Source of the DNA: Gallionella sp.
GTDB lineage: Bacteria; Pseudomonadota; Gammaproteobacteria; Burkholderiales; Gallionellaceae
Reading direction: 5' to 3'
DNA: 64,000 nt
NCBI GenBank assembly: GCA_028714075.1
Contig: JAQTMZ010000007.1
Location: forward strand, 62,001 to 126,000
Shown: piece by piece, positions 55,232 to 64,000 of the stretch
How the letters are laid out: every line of letters begins with the position of its first letter
Numbering within the stretch: the first letter of the stretch is position 1
Notes under the pieces: generated by a model
The model's input: only the letters and a program-made list of their open reading frames with translations
Databases searched by the model: none
Told to the model about the DNA's origin: nothing
Translations under genes and position numbers: made by a program

Positions 55232-56635
55232 ATGGGCGCACAAACTCTTTACGACAAACTCTGGAATGCTCACGTGGTGCGGCAGGAAGCCGACGGCACC
55301 GCGCTGATTTATATCGACCGCCATTTGGTGCATGAAGTGACCAGCCCGCAGGCGTTCGAGGGGCTGAAACTGGCCGGGCGCAAGCTGTGGCGCAGCGCGT
55401 CTATCCTCGCGGTGGCCGATCACAATGTGCCGACCAAAGGGCGCGCGCAGGGCATCGCCGATCCGATCGCGCGCTTGCAGGTGGAGACGCTGGACAGCAA
55501 TTGCGCCGAGTATGGCGTGAACGAATTCAAGATGAACGACGTGCGCCAGGGCATCGTGCATGTGATCGGCCCGGAGCAGGGCGCGACGTTGCCGGGCATG
55601 ACGGTGGTGTGCGGCGATTCGCACACCAGCACGCACGGCGCGTTTGCCGCGCTGGCGTTCGGCATCGGCACTTCCGAAGTTGAGCATGTGATGGCGACGC
55701 AATGTTTGCTGATGAAGAAATCCAAAGCCATGCTGGTGCTGGTGGATGGCGCGCTGGGCAAGGGCGTGACCGCCAAGGATATCGCGCTGGCGGTGATCGG
55801 CAAGATCGGCACGGCGGGCGGCACCGGCTATGCGATTGAATTCGCCGGTAGCGCGATACGCGGCCTGTCGATGGAAGGGCGCATGACGCTGTGCAACATG
55901 GCGATCGAAGCGGGCGCGCGCGCCGGTATGATTGCGGCAGACGACACGACGACCAATTATTTGAAGGGGCGCCCGTTCGCGCCGCAGGGCGAGTTGTGGG
56001 ACAAGGCCGTGGCCTACTGGAATACGCTGCACAGCGACGACGGCGCGCGGTTCGACGCGACCGTCAAGCTGGATGCCGCGCAGATCAGGCCGCAAGTGAC
56101 TTGGGGCACGTCGCCGGAGATGGTGGTGGCGGTGGACGGGCGCGTGCCCGATCCGGCTACCATGAGCGACGCGGTCAAGCGCGAGGGTGCGGAGCGCGCG
56201 TTGCACTATATGGGCTTGAAAGCGAATACGCCGATCACTGAGATCAACATCGACAAGGTCTTTATCGGCTCCTGCACCAACGCGCGCATTGAAGATATGC
56301 GCGCCGCGGCGGCGGTGGCGCAGGGCAAGCATGTCGCGGCGAACGTGAAACTGGCGATGGTGGTGCCCGGCTCCGGCCTGGTCAAACAGCAGGCCGAGCA
56401 AGAAGGGCTGGACAAGATATTTATCGCGGCGGGCTTCGAGTGGCGCGATCCGGGTTGCTCGATGTGCTTGGCGATGAACGACGACCGGCTTGCGCCGGGC
56501 GAACGTTGCGCTGCTACCTCCAACCGCAACTTCGAGGGGCGACAGGGGCAGGGCGGACGCACCCATCTGGTCAGTCCGGAGATGGCCGCGGCCGCGGCGA
56601 TTGCCGGGCATTTTGTCGATGTGAGCAAAATTTAA
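55232..56635 (+). CDS. leuC: 3-isopropylmalate dehydratase large subunit
   Basis: LeuC, 467 aa, the Fe-S subunit of isopropylmalate isomerase for leucine synthesis, partner LeuD. Motifs: [36 protein letters not shown] and the cluster cysteines in [13 protein letters not shown] and [13 protein letters not shown]. Full length. First gene of leuC-entericidin-leuD-leuB. Confidence 0.97.
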   Translation: MGAQTLYDKLWNAHVVRQEADGTALIYIDRHLVHEVTSPQAFEGLKLAGRKLWRSASILAVADHNVPTKGRAQGIADPIARLQVETLDSNCAEYGVNEFKMNDVRQGIVHVIGPEQGATLPGMTVVCGDSHTSTHGAFAALAFGIGTSEVEHVMATQCLLMKKSKAMLVLVDGALGKGVTAKDIALAVIGKIGTAGGTGYAIEFAGSAIRGLSMEGRMTLCNMAIEAGARAGMIAADDTTTNYLKGRPFAPQGELWDKAVAYWNTLHSDDGARFDATVKLDAAQIRPQVTWGTSPEMVVAVDGRVPDPATMSDAVKREGAERALHYMGLKANTPITEINIDKVFIGSCTNARIEDMRAAAAVAQGKHVAANVKLAMVVPGSGLVKQQAEQEGLDKIFIAAGFEWRDPGCSMCLAMNDDRLAPGERCAATSNRNFEGRQGQGGRTHLVSPEMAAAAAIAGHFVDVSKI

Positions 56636-56644
56636 GGAGCGATG

Positions 56645-56764
56645 ATGAAAGTATTCTCTTTGTTGTTGGCAGTATTGTTTCTGGCGGGCTGCAATACCGT
56701 GGAAGGCATCGGCAAGGACCTGAAAAAGGGCGGCGAGAAGATCGAGAAGGCCGCGACCAAGTGA
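56645..56764 (+). CDS. Entericidin-family small lipoprotein
   Basis: Lipoprotein of 39 aa: signal with lipobox LFLAGC, then [23 protein letters not shown], the amphipathic pattern of entericidin A/B. It starts with ATG at 56645 (AAGGAG five bases upstream; a second ATG at 56642 is less well spaced). It is embedded between leuC (9 bp) and leuD (TGATG overlap), a placement I recall from other betaproteobacteria. In E. coli entericidins form a toxin/antidote pair with cell-lysis functions; here there is a single gene. Confidence 0.85.
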   Translation: MKVFSLLLAVLFLAGCNTVEGIGKDLKKGGEKIEKAATK

Positions 56765-57402
56765 TGCAAAAATTTACCGTACTCGATGGTTTGGTTATGC
56801 CGCTGGATCGCGCCAACGTGGATACCGACGCGATCATCCCCAAGCAATTCCTTAAGTCGATCAAGCGTTCCGGCTTCGGCCCGAATGCGTTCGACGAATG
56901 GCGTTATCTGGATCACGGCGAGCCGGGCATGGACAACAGCAAGCGGATACCCAACCCCGATTTCGTGCTGAACCAGCCGCGCTATCAGGGCGCGCAGGTT
57001 CTGCTGGCGCGCGAAAATTTCGGCTGCGGCAGTTCGCGCGAACACGCGCCCTGGGCGCTGGAAGACTACGGCTTCCGCGCCATCATCGCGCCGAGTTTCG
57101 CAGACATCTTTTTCAACAACTGCTTCAAGAACGGCCTGCTGCCGATCCGTCTGGCTGCGGAGCAAGTGGATGCGCTGTTCAAGGAGGTGGAAGCTACGCC
57201 GGGCTATCGTTTGAAGATCGACCTGGAGCGGCAGAGCATCACCGCACCGGACGGCACGGTATACCAGTTCGAGGTGGAGGCGTTCCGCAAGCACTGCCTG
57301 CTGAACGGGCTGGACGACATCGGCCTGACCTTGCAGCATGTGGGCGAGATTGCGGCTTACGAGGCGAAGCATCGCGCGGCGCAGCCGTGGCTGTTTGCGT
57401 AA
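56764..57402 (+). CDS. leuD: 3-isopropylmalate dehydratase small subunit
   Basis: LeuD, 212 aa, swivelling domain of isopropylmalate isomerase. Motifs: [56 protein letters not shown]. The start at 56764 overlaps the entericidin stop (TGATG); the same frame extends further upstream only as a shadow. Followed by a palindromic repeat. Confidence 0.97.
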   Translation: MQKFTVLDGLVMPLDRANVDTDAIIPKQFLKSIKRSGFGPNAFDEWRYLDHGEPGMDNSKRIPNPDFVLNQPRYQGAQVLLARENFGCGSSREHAPWALEDYGFRAIIAPSFADIFFNNCFKNGLLPIRLAAEQVDALFKEVEATPGYRLKIDLERQSITAPDGTVYQFEVEAFRKHCLLNGLDDIGLTLQHVGEIAAYEAKHRAAQPWLFA

Positions 57403-57413
57403 CAACAAATCAC

Positions 57414-57482
57414 CCGCAGATTACACAGACTCACGCAGATTAAACCCAAGATTTTAATCTGTGAAATCTGCGTAATCTGCGG
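57414..57482. repeat. Palindromic repeat (CCGCAGATTAC...GTAATCTGCGG)
   Basis: Imperfect inverted repeat of about 30-base arms containing repeated CAGATTA / TAATCTG. A dispersed repeat type common in proteobacterial genomes; lies in the leuD-leuB gap. Confidence 0.7.
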
Positions 57483-57518
57483 ATAAAAAGGTTTAACTTT
57501 TTAAGAATGGAATTGTAA

Positions 57519-58583
57519 ATGAAGATTGCAGTATTGCCCGGTGACGGGATCGGCCCGGAGATTGTCGCGCAAGCGGTGAAAGTGCTGGAGGCGTTGCGTG
57601 GCGACGGCCTGAAAATTGAGCTGGAATACGCGCACTTGGGCGGTGCGGGGTATGACGCGGCGGGCGATCCGTTTCCGCCTGCGACCGAGAAGCTGGCGCT
57701 GGCATCCGATGCGGTGCTGCTCGGCGCGGTGGGCGGTTACCAATACGATACGCTGCCGCGCCCGCTGCGCCCGGAGCAAGGCCTGCTGCGCATCCGCAAG
57801 GGTCTCGGCCTGTTCGCCAACCTGCGCCCGGCAATGGTGTATCCCGAGCTGGTGAACGCGTCCAGTCTGAAGCCGGAATTGGTGTCGGGTCTGGATATCA
57901 TGATTTTGCGCGAGCTGACCGGCGACATTTATTTTGGCCAGCCGCGCGGCATCCGCACGCTGGATAACGGCGAGCGCCAGGGCTTCGATACCATGCTGTA
58001 CAGCGAATCGGAAATCCGCCGCGTGGCGCATGTCGGTTTCCAGATCGCGCTGAAGCGCAATAAAAAAATGTGTTCGGTGGACAAGGCCAACGTGCTGGAC
58101 ACCAGCATGTTCTGGCGCGAAATCGTCATCGACGTGGCGAAAGAATATCCGGTGATCGAGTTGTCGCATATGTATGTGGACAACGCCGCGATGCAACTGG
58201 TGCGTGCGCCCAAGCAGTTCGACGTGATCTTGACCGGTAATATTTTCGGCGACATTTTGTCCGACGAGGCGTCGATGCTGACCGGCTCGATCGGCATGCT
58301 GCCGTCCGCGTCGCTGGATGCGCACAACAAGGGTCTGTATGAGCCGTGCCACGGTTCCGCTCCTGACATCGCGGGCAAGGATATCGCCAACCCGCTGGCG
58401 ACGATCCTGTCGGTGGCGATGATGATGCGTTACACTTTTGCGCGCGAAGACATCGCGCAGCGTATCGAGGCGGCGGTGCGCAAGGTGTTGCAGCAGGGGC
58501 TGCGCACCGGCGATATTTACGAGGCAGGGATGCAGAAGGTCGGCTGTACTGCGATGGGCGACGCGGTGGTAAACAGCCTGTAG
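57519..58583 (+). CDS. leuB: 3-isopropylmalate dehydrogenase
   Basis: LeuB, 354 aa, NAD-dependent oxidative decarboxylation of 3-isopropylmalate. Motifs: [77 protein letters not shown] and [18 protein letters not shown]. Full length. Stop lies inside the next repeat. Confidence 0.97.
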   Translation: MKIAVLPGDGIGPEIVAQAVKVLEALRGDGLKIELEYAHLGGAGYDAAGDPFPPATEKLALASDAVLLGAVGGYQYDTLPRPLRPEQGLLRIRKGLGLFANLRPAMVYPELVNASSLKPELVSGLDIMILRELTGDIYFGQPRGIRTLDNGERQGFDTMLYSESEIRRVAHVGFQIALKRNKKMCSVDKANVLDTSMFWREIVIDVAKEYPVIELSHMYVDNAAMQLVRAPKQFDVILTGNIFGDILSDEASMLTGSIGMLPSASLDAHNKGLYEPCHGSAPDIAGKDIANPLATILSVAMMMRYTFAREDIAQRIEAAVRKVLQQGLRTGDIYEAGMQKVGCTAMGDAVVNSL

Positions 58584-58603
58584 GGGCGTAAGGCATTACG
58601 CCC
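58580..58603. repeat. Palindromic repeat copy (GTAGGGGCGTAAGGCATTACGCCC)
   Basis: Single hairpin related to the pair at 54735-54809, immediately at the leuB stop. Confidence 0.7.
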
Positions 58604-58660
58604 GCACCAGAAGGTAGGGCGCACCCTGCAAGTTAAGTTTTGAAGAGTGGAGAGTATTAA

Positions 58661-59683
58661 ATGAGCAAGCAATACGACGTATGCATATTGGGCGCGACCG
58701 GCGCGGTGGGCGAGGCGATGCTGGACATCCTGGAGCAGCGCAAGTTTCCGGTGCGCAACCTTTATCCGCTGGCTTCCAGCCGTTCGGCCGGTTCGACGGT
58801 GCAATTCAAAGGCAAGGAGCTCACCGTCATCGACGTGGAGGGCTTCGATTTCTCCAAGACGCAAATCGGCCTGTTCTCGGCGGGCGGAAGCGTGTCGGAA
58901 AAATACGCACCTATCGCCGCTGCCGCCGGTTGCGTGGTGATCGACAACACCGCGCACTTCCGCTATGACAAGGATATTCCGCTGGTGGTACCGGAAGTGA
59001 ACCCGCACGCCATCGCGCAATACAAGAACCGCGGCATCATCGCCAACCCGAACTGTTCGACCATCCAGATGGTGGTGGCGCTCAAGCCGATCAGGGATGC
59101 TGTGGGCATCACGCGCATCAACGTGGCGACTTATCAGGCGGTGTCCGGCACCGGCAAGGAGGCGATAGACGAGCTGGCCGCGCAAACCCGCGCGCTGTTC
59201 AATTCGCAGGATGTGGAAGTCGAGGTGTACCCGAAACGCATCGCCTTCAACGTGCTGCCGCAAATCGACGTGTTCATGGAAAACGGCTACACCAAGGAAG
59301 AAATGAAAATGGTGTGGGAAACCCAGAAAATCATGGAGGATGAAAGCATCATGGTGAATGCGACCGCGGTGCGCGTGCCGGTGTTCTACGGCCACTCCGA
59401 GGCGGTGCATATCGAGACCCGCAAAAAAATCACCGCCGCCGAGGCGCGCGCCTTGCTGGAAAAGGCTCCGGGCGTGACCGTGATGGACAAGCGCGAGCCG
59501 GGCGGATACCCGACCCCGATCGAGGCGGCGGGTAACGACGCGACCTATGTCGGGCGCATCCGCGAGGATATTTCGTGCCCGCTGGGCTTGAATTTGTGGG
59601 TGGTCAGCGATAATGTACGCAAGGGCGCGGCGTTGAATAGTGTGCAGATTGCAGAGATTTTGATTGCGAAATACCTCAATTAG
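58661..59683 (+). CDS. asd: Aspartate-semialdehyde dehydrogenase
   Basis: Asd, 340 aa, reduces beta-aspartyl phosphate to the semialdehyde for lysine, methionine, threonine and diaminopimelate. Motifs: ILGATGAVGEAMLDIL (NADP loop), catalytic cysteine in ANPNCSTIQMVVAL, TYQAVSGTGKEAIDEL and the histidine in VPVFYGHSEAV. AGAGTATTAA precedes the ATG. Lies in the leu/asd/fimV/truA order. Confidence 0.97.
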   Translation: MSKQYDVCILGATGAVGEAMLDILEQRKFPVRNLYPLASSRSAGSTVQFKGKELTVIDVEGFDFSKTQIGLFSAGGSVSEKYAPIAAAAGCVVIDNTAHFRYDKDIPLVVPEVNPHAIAQYKNRGIIANPNCSTIQMVVALKPIRDAVGITRINVATYQAVSGTGKEAIDELAAQTRALFNSQDVEVEVYPKRIAFNVLPQIDVFMENGYTKEEMKMVWETQKIMEDESIMVNATAVRVPVFYGHSEAVHIETRKKITAAEARALLEKAPGVTVMDKREPGGYPTPIEAAGNDATYVGRIREDISCPLGLNLWVVSDNVRKGAALNSVQIAEILIAKYLN

Positions 59684-59770
59684 GACATAATGCGAAAAAT
59701 ATTATGAGCTTGTGCTTATAACTCCATGATGTTATTTTACTTGTTCAACAAATAACCATAAGGTGATAGC

Positions 59771-62419
59771 GTGCGAAAGTCACTACTGAAACTGCTCTGG
59801 GTTGTTGCTGGTTTGACATTGTCCACATGTGTTTCCGCCGTTGGTATGGGCGGAATAAATGTGGCTTCTGCTTTGGGTCAGCCGCTGAAAGCCGATATCG
59901 AATTGGTGGCGGTCGGCAAGGCCGATAAAGCCAGCCTGGTTGCCCGTCTTGCATCACCCGATGCCTACAAGGGTGCGGGGCTGGAATACCCTTATGGCAG
60001 CAAATTCAAGTTTCAGATCGAGAGCCGCGCGAATGGAGAGCTATATCTCAAGGTGAGCAGCGCGCAACCGGTCAATGATCCCTTCGTGAGCATGCTGGTC
60101 GAGCTGACCTGGGCGTCCGGCAGGCTGTTGCGCGAATATACTTTCCTGCTGGATCCGCCGGGCTACGCCGCGGAACAACCCAAACAAGCGGAAGTGCAAA
60201 CCGTCGCACCGGCAGTGCAATCCGTATCTCCGGAAATTGCAACCCGGCCCATAGAGCAGGCCCCGGCAGCCGAAACACCGGTTGAGAGCAAGCCTGCCGA
60301 GAAGCCGGTTGAAAAACCTGCCGAGAAACCGGCAATGGCAGCACCGGCCAAGCAAGCCGCCGCTATGCCGGCCAAAATGAAAGTCGCCACAGGTGTCATT
60401 TCCGTTCAAAGTGGCGACACACTGAACAAAATCGCCGCGCAGAATAAGCCGGACGAAGTGAGCCTGGAGCGCATGCTGGTCGCGCTGTACCGCGCTAACG
60501 TTGACGAATTCGACGGCAAAAACATGAACCGTATCAGGGCCGGGAAAATATTGCGTATGCCGGTTCAGTCCGAGCTGCTGAACGTTTCGCAGGTGGATGC
60601 CATGAAGGAGATCCATGCTCATGTGGCGGACTGGAATGCGTACCGGCAGAAACTGGCCGCTGCTGCACCGGTCAGCAGCAAGCCGCAGGATGCCCAGCAA
60701 ATCGCCACCGGCAAGATCGCCGGTTCGGTTGCCGACAAGGCTCCGGTTGCCAAAGAATCCGCCAAGGAAGTGCTGAAATTATCCAAGGGCGAGGCTCCCG
60801 GAGACAAGGCTGCCACCGGTGTGGCGGGCAAAACTCCGACTGCGCAAGACAAGAAGAATGCCGCGCAAGAAGAGGCGATTGCCAGGGAGAAAGCCCTAAA
60901 AGAAGATCAAACGCGTGCCGCATTGCTGGAAAAGAACCTCAAGGATATGCAGCGCCTCACCCAGCTGAAAGCCGAGGCCGCGGCTTTGCTGAAATCTTCC
61001 AGCGCGGTAGTTGCCGCCGCCTCGCCGGTTGTAGCTTCTCCGGTTATCGCTGCTGCCAGCGAAGTAGCTGCCGCCAGTGCGGTCAAACCGGCGCCGGTCG
61101 CCAAGCCGAAACCCAAAGTGGTTGCACCGCCGCCACCTTCGCTGGTGGATCAAATTCTGGGCGAACCGCTTTATCTGGCTGGTGGAGCCGCAGTGTTGCT
61201 TGGTTTGGGTGGTATCGGTTTTATGTTGCAGCGCCGCAAGCAAGCTTTTGCCGCTGCACCTGCAACCGGCGGAAAAGATAAAGATGCCGGTGCGATAACC
61301 GGTCAGCTTGCCACGCCGGTTGCGCCATCTCCCGAGACTGGCGATTTTACCAGTACGGCAGTAGCGACCAGCGTTGAAGAAAGCGCCAAACCGGATGATG
61401 ATGTTGACCCGATCAGCGAGGCAGATTTGTTCCTGAATTTCGGGCGCGATGTGCAGGCGGAGGAAATACTGAAGGATGCTTTGCATAACAAGCCGGATGA
61501 TCATCGGATACATCTCAAGTTGCTGGGCATTTACGCCAACCGCAAAGACGCAAATTCCTTCTCGACCATCGCGCGCCAGTTGCAGGATTCCGGCGATGAA
61601 GAGGCGTGGCAACAGGCCGCCGCAATAGGGCGCAAGCTGGAGCCGAACAACCCGATGTACGGCGGTGGCGGTGGAGCCATTGAAGATACGGGTAGTGCAA
61701 CCATCATGCAAGCAGCAGCACCTGCTGAAGATGTGGGCAGCACGACCATGCAAATGAACGTGTTCAATCCGGACTTTGTTCTGGACAATACAGCGGCGGC
61801 GCAGGAAGCGCCGGCTGCCGATATGGATTTTGATTTGGGTGATACGGAAAAAACCACGATTTTATCGCCTGCCGACATGGCTGCGGTTCAGGCGGAATCG
61901 ATGGATTTTGATGTGACATCGACTAATCCTTCGCTGGCTGTGCCGACCGGGATGGATTTTGATATTACTTCGACCGGCTCTGCGGCACCGGAAACCGGCG
62001 GGCAGGCAGAAGCGGAATCATCGGACCTGAATGATTTGGTTTTTGATGTCACGTCAACCCAGCCTGCAGCACAAGTCGATGAGCACGCAGAAGAGGGGCC
62101 AGTTGACGAAGATGGGATGGAATTTACGCTGGATTTCCCGGTCGGGGAGATGGCCGCGAAGCCTGCCGAGGCGCAACCCGCTGAAGTCGGTTTGGCGGAC
62201 ATCAGCCTGAACCTGGATGATGCCGCAACGCCAAGTGAACCGGCATCGGAAATCAAGGATGAGCATTGGCATGAGGTCGCGACAAAACTCGATTTGGCCA
62301 AGGCCTATCATGAAATGGGCGATGCCGTCGGCGCGCGCGAAATTCTTGAGGAAGTCCTGCGCGAGGGTGATGCGGGACAGCGTGAATCCGCGCAATCCCT
62401 GCTCGATCAAATCGGTTAA
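59771..62419 (+). CDS. fimV: FimV-family protein
   Basis: Inner-membrane hub protein of 882 aa needed for type IV pilus assembly and c-di-GMP/cAMP signalling in Pseudomonas. GTG start with AAGGTG upstream. Signal peptide, FimV N-terminal beta domain (about 23-135, GQPLKADIELVAVGK), Ala/Pro/Lys-rich linker, LysM (about 212-260, VQSGDTLNKIA), one TM helix (about 468-488, LYLAGGAAVLLGLGGIGF), a TPR part and acidic repeats (MDFDxTST), then the FimV C-terminal TPR (WHEVATKLDLAKAYHEMGD). Complete architecture. Confidence 0.9.
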   Translation: MRKSLLKLLWVVAGLTLSTCVSAVGMGGINVASALGQPLKADIELVAVGKADKASLVARLASPDAYKGAGLEYPYGSKFKFQIESRANGELYLKVSSAQPVNDPFVSMLVELTWASGRLLREYTFLLDPPGYAAEQPKQAEVQTVAPAVQSVSPEIATRPIEQAPAAETPVESKPAEKPVEKPAEKPAMAAPAKQAAAMPAKMKVATGVISVQSGDTLNKIAAQNKPDEVSLERMLVALYRANVDEFDGKNMNRIRAGKILRMPVQSELLNVSQVDAMKEIHAHVADWNAYRQKLAAAAPVSSKPQDAQQIATGKIAGSVADKAPVAKESAKEVLKLSKGEAPGDKAATGVAGKTPTAQDKKNAAQEEAIAREKALKEDQTRAALLEKNLKDMQRLTQLKAEAAALLKSSSAVVAAASPVVASPVIAAASEVAAASAVKPAPVAKPKPKVVAPPPPSLVDQILGEPLYLAGGAAVLLGLGGIGFMLQRRKQAFAAAPATGGKDKDAGAITGQLATPVAPSPETGDFTSTAVATSVEESAKPDDDVDPISEADLFLNFGRDVQAEEILKDALHNKPDDHRIHLKLLGIYANRKDANSFSTIARQLQDSGDEEAWQQAAAIGRKLEPNNPMYGGGGGAIEDTGSATIMQAAAPAEDVGSTTMQMNVFNPDFVLDNTAAAQEAPAADMDFDLGDTEKTTILSPADMAAVQAESMDFDVTSTNPSLAVPTGMDFDITSTGSAAPETGGQAEAESSDLNDLVFDVTSTQPAAQVDEHAEEGPVDEDGMEFTLDFPVGEMAAKPAEAQPAEVGLADISLNLDDAATPSEPASEIKDEHWHEVATKLDLAKAYHEMGDAVGAREILEEVLREGDAGQRESAQSLLDQIG

Positions 62420-62434
62420 TCCTGGCTTTGTAAG

Positions 62435-62469
62435 AACGGCAGCCCAGCAGTGGGCTGCCGTTTTCTTTT
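62435..62469 (+). terminator. Intrinsic terminator after fimV
   Basis: Perfect 12-bp stem AACGGCAGCCCA / TGGGCTGCCGTT with a 4-nt GCAG loop, then TTCTTTT. It sits directly before the ribosome site of the next gene. Confidence 0.9.
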
Positions 62470-62479
62470 GGAGTAAAAA

Positions 62480-63094
62480 TTGCAATTCCATCCCGCCGCA
62501 CAAATTCTGACCTGGTGTTTGCTGGTTGCCACCATGCAGGTTTTGCCCCTTGGAATTTTGCTTGCCCCGGCCGGTTTGGTTCTGCTGTGCGCTTTTGTTA
62601 TTTCGCGGCACAAATTCATCCAGCTATTGCGCCGCACCCGCTGGATCATGCTGTCGCTGTTGCTGATCTACGCTTACAGCACGCCGGGACAGGCGCTGGC
62701 GGATGCACTCGGCATGTTCGGCCCGAGCCGCGAAGGGCTGGCCGATGGTGCGCTGCAACTGACCCGCTTGCTGGCCGCGCTGGCGGGGCTGGCGATACTG
62801 CTGGAACGCCTGCATCGCCAACAATTGATTGCCGGGCTGTACACCCTGTTTGCGCCGTTGCAATGGCTGGGGCTGTCGCGCGAGCGGTTTGCCGTGCGGC
62901 TGGCGTTGACCTTGCACTATGCCGAGGCGGCGATGTTGCGCGAGACGCATAGTTGGCAGGATGCGCTGCGCGGTTTGTTCGAGCCGCATGGCGAAACCAC
63001 CAAGCACATGGAATTGCCGCTGTACCGTTTTGCCGTGGGAGATGCGTTGTTATTGATCGTTGCGGCGCTGATCTTGTGGCTGGCAATAAGATGA
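62480..63094 (+). CDS. CbiQ/EcfT-like membrane protein
   Basis: Polytopic protein of 204 aa, about five to six helices, with a charged loop similar to the EcfT/CbiQ coupling helices (PLQWLGLSRERFAVRLALTLHYAEAAM). Such proteins are the transmembrane part of energy-coupling-factor transporters; no ATPase or S component is nearby. TTG start with GGAG seven bases upstream, right after the fimV terminator. Assignment is moderate. Confidence 0.55.
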   Translation: MQFHPAAQILTWCLLVATMQVLPLGILLAPAGLVLLCAFVISRHKFIQLLRRTRWIMLSLLLIYAYSTPGQALADALGMFGPSREGLADGALQLTRLLAALAGLAILLERLHRQQLIAGLYTLFAPLQWLGLSRERFAVRLALTLHYAEAAMLRETHSWQDALRGLFEPHGETTKHMELPLYRFAVGDALLLIVAALILWLAIR

Positions 63095-63104
63095 GGGGCG
63101 CACC

Positions 63105-63893
63105 ATGAGGATAGCGCTGGGTGTCGAGTACGACGGCCGCCCGTATTGTGGCTGGCAGAGCCAGGCGGACGGGCATACCGTGCAGGACACGCTGCAACGC
63201 GCGTTGAGCCAGATTGCCGGTGAACCAATTTCAGTTATCGCGGCGGGGCGCACCGATACCGGCGTACACGCGCTGGAGCAAGTGGTGCATTTCGATACCC
63301 GGGTCGAACGCCCGCTGACCGCCTGGGTGCGCGGCGTGAACGCGTTGCTGCCGGACAGCATCGCGGTGTTGTGGGCGCATCCGGTGCCGGACGAATTCCA
63401 TGCACGCTTTTCCGCGCACGGGCGCAGCTACCGCTATCTGCTGATCAATCGCGCCACGCGCAGCGCGATACATGCCGGCAAAGTCGGCTGGTTTCACGCG
63501 CCGCTGGATGTCGCGGCGATGCAGGCCGCCGCACGATGTCTGCTGGGCGAGCACGACTTCAGCGCATTCCGCGCGGCACAATGCCAGGCCAAATCGCCAA
63601 TCAAAAACCTGCATCAGTTAGACATCCGCCGACACGGCGAGACGCTGATTTTCGATGTGAGCGCCGATGCGTTCCTGCACCACATGGTGCGCAACATCGT
63701 CGGCTGCCTGGTATATGCGGGCAAGGGAAAACACCCGCCGGAATGGCTCGCGGAAGTACTGGGCAGCCGCGAACGCAGCATCGCCGCTCCGACCTTTGCG
63801 CCGGATGGCTTATACTTGCGCCGCATTCAATACGAAGCGAAGTGGGGGCTGCCGCAAATGGAAAATCAGAATGGGTTGGGAGAGTTGTTGTGA
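63105..63893 (+). CDS. truA: tRNA pseudouridine(38-40) synthase
   Basis: TruA, 262 aa. The catalytic aspartate is in [14 protein letters not shown]; other motifs are [22 protein letters not shown] and [17 protein letters not shown]. Complete. Its stop overlaps the GTG start of trpF (GTGA). Confidence 0.96.
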   Translation: MRIALGVEYDGRPYCGWQSQADGHTVQDTLQRALSQIAGEPISVIAAGRTDTGVHALEQVVHFDTRVERPLTAWVRGVNALLPDSIAVLWAHPVPDEFHARFSAHGRSYRYLLINRATRSAIHAGKVGWFHAPLDVAAMQAAARCLLGEHDFSAFRAAQCQAKSPIKNLHQLDIRRHGETLIFDVSADAFLHHMVRNIVGCLVYAGKGKHPPEWLAEVLGSRERSIAAPTFAPDGLYLRRIQYEAKWGLPQMENQNGLGELL

Positions 63894-64000
63894 CACGCAT
63901 CAAGATTTGCGGCATCACCCGCGTGGAAGACGTGCTGGCCGCCGCCAACAGCGGGGCGGATGCCATCGGGTTGGTGTTCTACGAGCGCAGCCCGCGCCAT
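63890..64000 (+). CDS. trpF: Phosphoribosylanthranilate isomerase (3' partial)
   Basis: First 37 codons only: [20 protein letters not shown], then [17 protein letters not shown] match the TrpF N-terminus (KICGIT catalytic cysteine, GADxxGLVFxxxSPR). GTG start overlaps the truA stop. The rest lies beyond the window. Confidence 0.9.
   Translation, partial: MTRIKICGITRVEDVLAAANSGADAIGLVFYERSPRH

Noticed and set aside
62480-63094. Complete ECF transporter
   Set aside because: Only an EcfT-like protein is present; no ATPase or substrate-binding component nearby.

Overview
This is a 64 kb chromosomal stretch from a betaproteobacterium, most likely of the Nitrosomonadales/Gallionellaceae kind (Gallionella/Sideroxydans-like). 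The assignment is inferred from gene order (pyrG-kdsA-eno-ftsB; leuC-entericidin-leuD-leuB-asd-fimV-truA-trpF; grpE-dnaK-dnaJ), a PPi-type phosphofructokinase, moderately high GC and abundant short intergenic palindromes; no 16S is present. I see no tRNA, rRNA, CRISPR array, prophage or intact insertion sequence.

Layout. 1-5.8 kb: an AddB-like/AddA-like nuclease-helicase pair whose helicase reading frame has absorbed three REP-like palindromes, then a radical SAM protein and a convergent Mut7-C protein. 5.9-11.3 kb: Fe superoxide dismutase, an HD-GYP protein and a seven-PAS GGDEF protein (c-di-GMP turnover). 11.4-19.7 kb: glycogen phosphorylase, a ydbH-ynbE-ydbL envelope lipid-transport operon, a DEDDy exonuclease, RlmD and a secreted 19-residue-repeat protein. 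19.9-25 kb: an OmpR/EnvZ-type pair split by a small inverted-repeat element, siroheme synthase, and an FmdE-like/hemerythrin/DUF2249 cluster. 25-30 kb: glycosyltransferase-like protein, coiled-coil protein, GpsA-like dehydrogenase coupled to an internally deleted persulfide dioxygenase, a 46-residue small protein, YihY. 30-38 kb: pyrG-kdsA-eno-ftsB, a CWC protein, gloA, folD-ppa and PPi-phosphofructokinase. 38.5-43.8 kb: an orphan PAS protein with a decayed tail, then dnaJ-dnaK-grpE with two sigma-32-like promoters. 44-54.5 kb: an exopolysaccharide locus. 54.8-55.1 kb: a deletion scar joining two truncated genes. 55.2-64 kb: leucine biosynthesis, asd, fimV, an EcfT-like protein, truA and the start of trpF.

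The most interesting part is 44.1-53.2 kb: a BcsB-like periplasmic protein, an NfrB-like GT2 synthase with a duplicated MshEN (c-di-GMP-binding) region, an NfrA-like TPR/outer-membrane protein with near-identical internal repeats, and a UDP-GlcNAc 2-epimerase. This looks like a hybrid of cellulose (Bcs) and phage-N4-receptor (Nfr) secretion systems that could make a ManNAc-containing polymer under c-di-GMP control. The HD-GYP and GGDEF proteins in the same window are candidate modulators, but nothing in the sequence links them directly.

A second theme is small-scale genome rearrangement: translated palindromes, tandem domain duplications, an in-frame internal deletion, a double truncation junction and a PAS domain shared between two sensors.
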